64,000 nucleotides of DNA. Source: JANQRX01 sp963663975. Lineage in GTDB: Bacteria > Pseudomonadota > Alphaproteobacteria > Rhizobiales > Kaistiaceae. The translations under genes and the position numbers were made by a program. Position 1 is the stretch's first letter. Each line of letters starts with the position of its first letter. The notes under the pieces were generated by a model that was not told the origin of the DNA, did no database searches, and saw only the letters and a list, made by a program, of their open reading frames with translations. Shown piece after piece: positions 63,774-64,000 of the stretch. Where the stretch lies: positions 310,001 to 374,000 of the forward strand of contig CAXXRA010000005.1 in the NCBI GenBank assembly GCA_963663975.2, read 5' to 3'.

Positions 63774-64000
63774 ATGGCAGACAACCTGGTTCCCCATTTC
63801 CACAACACCGGCGGTGTGCCGTCGATCGATATCGGCGTTCGCGAATTCAAATGCGTCGGCGCCGAACCGCCGCACGACCATCCGCACGTGTTTCTGGATA
63901 TGGGTGAGGAGGCTGACATCGTCTGCCCCTACTGCTCCACCCTTTATCGCTTCGCCGCCGAGCTGAAGCCCGACCAGACCCGACCCGAGGGCCACCTGCT
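63774..64000 (+). CDS. NDUFS6-like zinc-finger protein (partial)
   Basis: The gene starts at the ATG 63774 (MADNLVPHFHNTGGVPSIDI) and runs off the window end at 64000. It has the zf-CHCC pattern: REFKCVGAEPPHDHPHVFLD and DIVCPYCSTLYRF. Bacterial homologues are small (about 75-80 residues) zinc proteins related to the complex I subunit NDUFS6. About 75 codons are visible, so only the last few residues are missing. Confidence 0.88.
   Translation, partial: MADNLVPHFHNTGGVPSIDIGVREFKCVGAEPPHDHPHVFLDMGEEADIVCPYCSTLYRFAAELKPDQTRPEGHL

Overview
The window is about 64 kb of mostly high-GC DNA that reads as an alphaproteobacterial chromosome, probably Hyphomicrobiales or a close relative. The lineage is inferred from marker genes: an mbfA-type membrane-bound ferritin, DUF2336, DUF1194, DUF3126 and DUF6949 proteins, a BTLCP-type peptidase, a PAS_5 protein, a Flp pilin, and clustered thrS, mbfA, yidD, iscU-like, folE and hisI. 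No rRNA, complete tRNA or CRISPR array was seen.

Region 1 (1-12.2 kb) is one long minus-strand catabolic cluster. In transcription order it holds an acyl-CoA-dehydrogenase-fold flavin monooxygenase, a complete polyamine/opine-type ABC importer (binding protein, ATPase, two permeases), a flavin reductase that can supply the monooxygenase, two M24 'pita-bread' hydrolases (one lacking the metal ligands), a GntR/FCD regulator, two small or hydrolytic enzymes and an EamA exporter. A near-palindrome centred on GTATAC lies upstream of the first gene. The divergent side is eroded: a PPOX-family 5' remnant and an aminotransferase cut off by an IS110 element.

Region 2 (12.2-23.7 kb) is an accessory island made of insertion sequences (IS110/IS1111, IS1380, IS3), a SRAP (YedK-like) gene flanked by a duplicated segment, a broken phage or plasmid primase-helicase, and a broken alanine-rich secreted coiled-coil gene. 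It ends at a 3' tRNA fragment that looks like an integration scar.

Region 3 (23.9-41.5 kb) is core-like: GNAT, a nucleotide kinase-like protein, two VWA/DUF1194 proteins, MFS, Flp pilin, an AspH-type hydroxylase, YbjN, aldo/keto reductase, an ABC-2 exporter, a NAD kinase gene interrupted by an IS481 scrap, DUF2336, nitroreductase and GH25 lysozyme. Region 4 (41.7-44.4 kb) is a tandemly duplicated, locally AT-rich two-gene module: a small multi-pass membrane protein overlapping a lysozyme-fold protein. Region 5 (44.5-64 kb) is housekeeping (thrS, mbfA, yidD, Fe-S scaffold, folE, hisI, CBS, rhomboid, PAS, PilZ, gamma carbonic anhydrase, cysE, NDUFS6-like protein) invaded by two IS5 copies and an IS1595 element.

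The most distinctive pattern is three families of palindromic elements that begin or end at TA, usually inside CTAG, and very often within the TAG stop codons of host genes. One family is nested inside another, which shows past mobility. Many genes carry single-base frameshifts, some at homopolymers, so either pseudogenisation or an error-prone assembly must be considered when reading the broken genes.
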